Origin: Deltaproteobacteria bacterium
GTDB lineage: Bacteria; Myxococcota_A; UBA9160; SZUA-336
Assembly (NCBI GenBank): GCA_030673955.1
Contig: DAOVBF010000076.1
Span: 1 to 6,410, forward strand
Direction: 5' to 3'
DNA: 6,410 bases
The position numbers were made by a program, and so were the translations under genes. Positions 6,147 through 6,410 of this stretch are shown piece by piece. The notes below the pieces were generated by a model. It saw nothing but the letters and a program-made list of their open reading frames with translations, was not told the DNA's origin and did not search any database. Within the stretch, counting starts at the first letter, position 1. Each line of letters starts with the position of its first letter.

Positions 6147-6410
6147 CTACTCGACGGTCACGCTCTTGGCGAGATTGCGAGGCTGGTCGACGTCGGTGCC
6201 CTTCAGCGTTGCCATGTGATAGGACAGGATCTGTAGCGGGACGCTGGCCACTACCGCGGAGAGCGGATCCGGCGCGCTCGGGACTTCGATGATCTCGTCC
6301 GCGAAGCCCCGCGCCCTCGTCTCTCCCTCCTCGACCACGGCGATCACGACTCCACTCCGCGCACGCACCTCCTGGGCGTTCGAGGCGATCTTTGGGAGCA
6401 GATCGGGCTG
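6147..6410 (-). CDS. glmS: Glutamine--fructose-6-phosphate aminotransferase, C-terminal fragment
   Basis: Only the last 87 residues are in the window; the start lies beyond the right edge. GlmS makes glucosamine-6-phosphate from fructose-6-phosphate and glutamine, the first step toward UDP-GlcNAc for peptidoglycan and lipopolysaccharide. The visible part is the end of the second sugar-isomerase (SIS) domain: [13 protein letters not shown], then [15 protein letters not shown], then the C-terminal signature [15 protein letters not shown]. That tail is nearly invariant in the family. Its Lys, sixth from the end, corresponds to E. coli Lys603, which binds the open-chain sugar, so the enzyme should be functional. 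It is upstream of uvrD in the same direction. The glmS promoter and any leader regulation lie outside the window. Confidence 0.97.
   Translation of the reverse strand, partial: QPDLLPKIASNAQEVRARSGVVIAVVEEGETRARGFADEIIEVPSAPDPLSAVVASVPLQILSYHMATLKGTDVDQPRNLAKSVTVE

Noticed and set aside
5032..6219. 395-codon open frame on the plus strand opposite uvrD
   Set aside because: It lies antisense to the conserved N-terminal half of uvrD, and its sequence shows no recognisable motif. Long antisense open frames are expected in GC-rich coding DNA.
1..6410. A new defence, mobile or other multi-gene system
   Set aside because: Every gene belongs to a recognisable family, the intergenic gaps are short, and there are no direct-repeat arrays, transposase, integrase, toxin-antitoxin or reverse-transcriptase signatures.

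Overview
The window comes from a GC-rich bacterial chromosome and holds seven protein-coding genes, two of them cut by the window edges. Codon third positions are mostly G or C, GTG and probably CTG serve as starts beside ATG, and genes are packed tightly. The gene content (GlmS, UvrD, a PP2C-type phosphatase, a NUDT19-like Nudix protein) would suit a deltaproteobacterial/myxobacterial or acidobacterial-type lineage. That placement is an impression only. I see no tRNA, rRNA, CRISPR array, insertion sequence, integrase or phage gene.

Layout. Positions 1-1754, minus strand: a Nudix hydrolase with a split Nudix box, followed by a saccharopine-dehydrogenase-like NAD(P)-binding protein that runs off the left edge. 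Positions 1755-1921: a divergent promoter region. Positions 1922-2473, plus strand: a purine phosphoribosyltransferase related to Hpt with a changed active-site entrance. Positions 2474-2544: a short convergent gap. Positions 2545-6410, minus strand, in transcription order from the right edge: the C-terminal end of glmS, uvrD, a RimJ/RimL-type GNAT acetyltransferase, and a PP2C Ser/Thr phosphatase. Gaps in this last group are 35 nt (glmS to uvrD), 22 nt (uvrD to GNAT) and a 4-nt GTGA overlap (GNAT to PP2C). It is therefore probably one transcription unit with translational coupling at its end.

The genes do not make one obvious pathway. They look like housekeeping: amino-sugar synthesis for the envelope, DNA repair, protein acetylation, protein dephosphorylation, purine salvage and CoA/nucleotide clean-up. 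I found no convincing new defence or mobile system. The points most worth a second look are the apparent CTG start of the acetyltransferase behind a perfect Shine-Dalgarno sequence, the altered pyrophosphate loop and flexible loop of the Hpt-like enzyme, and its possible leaderless start.
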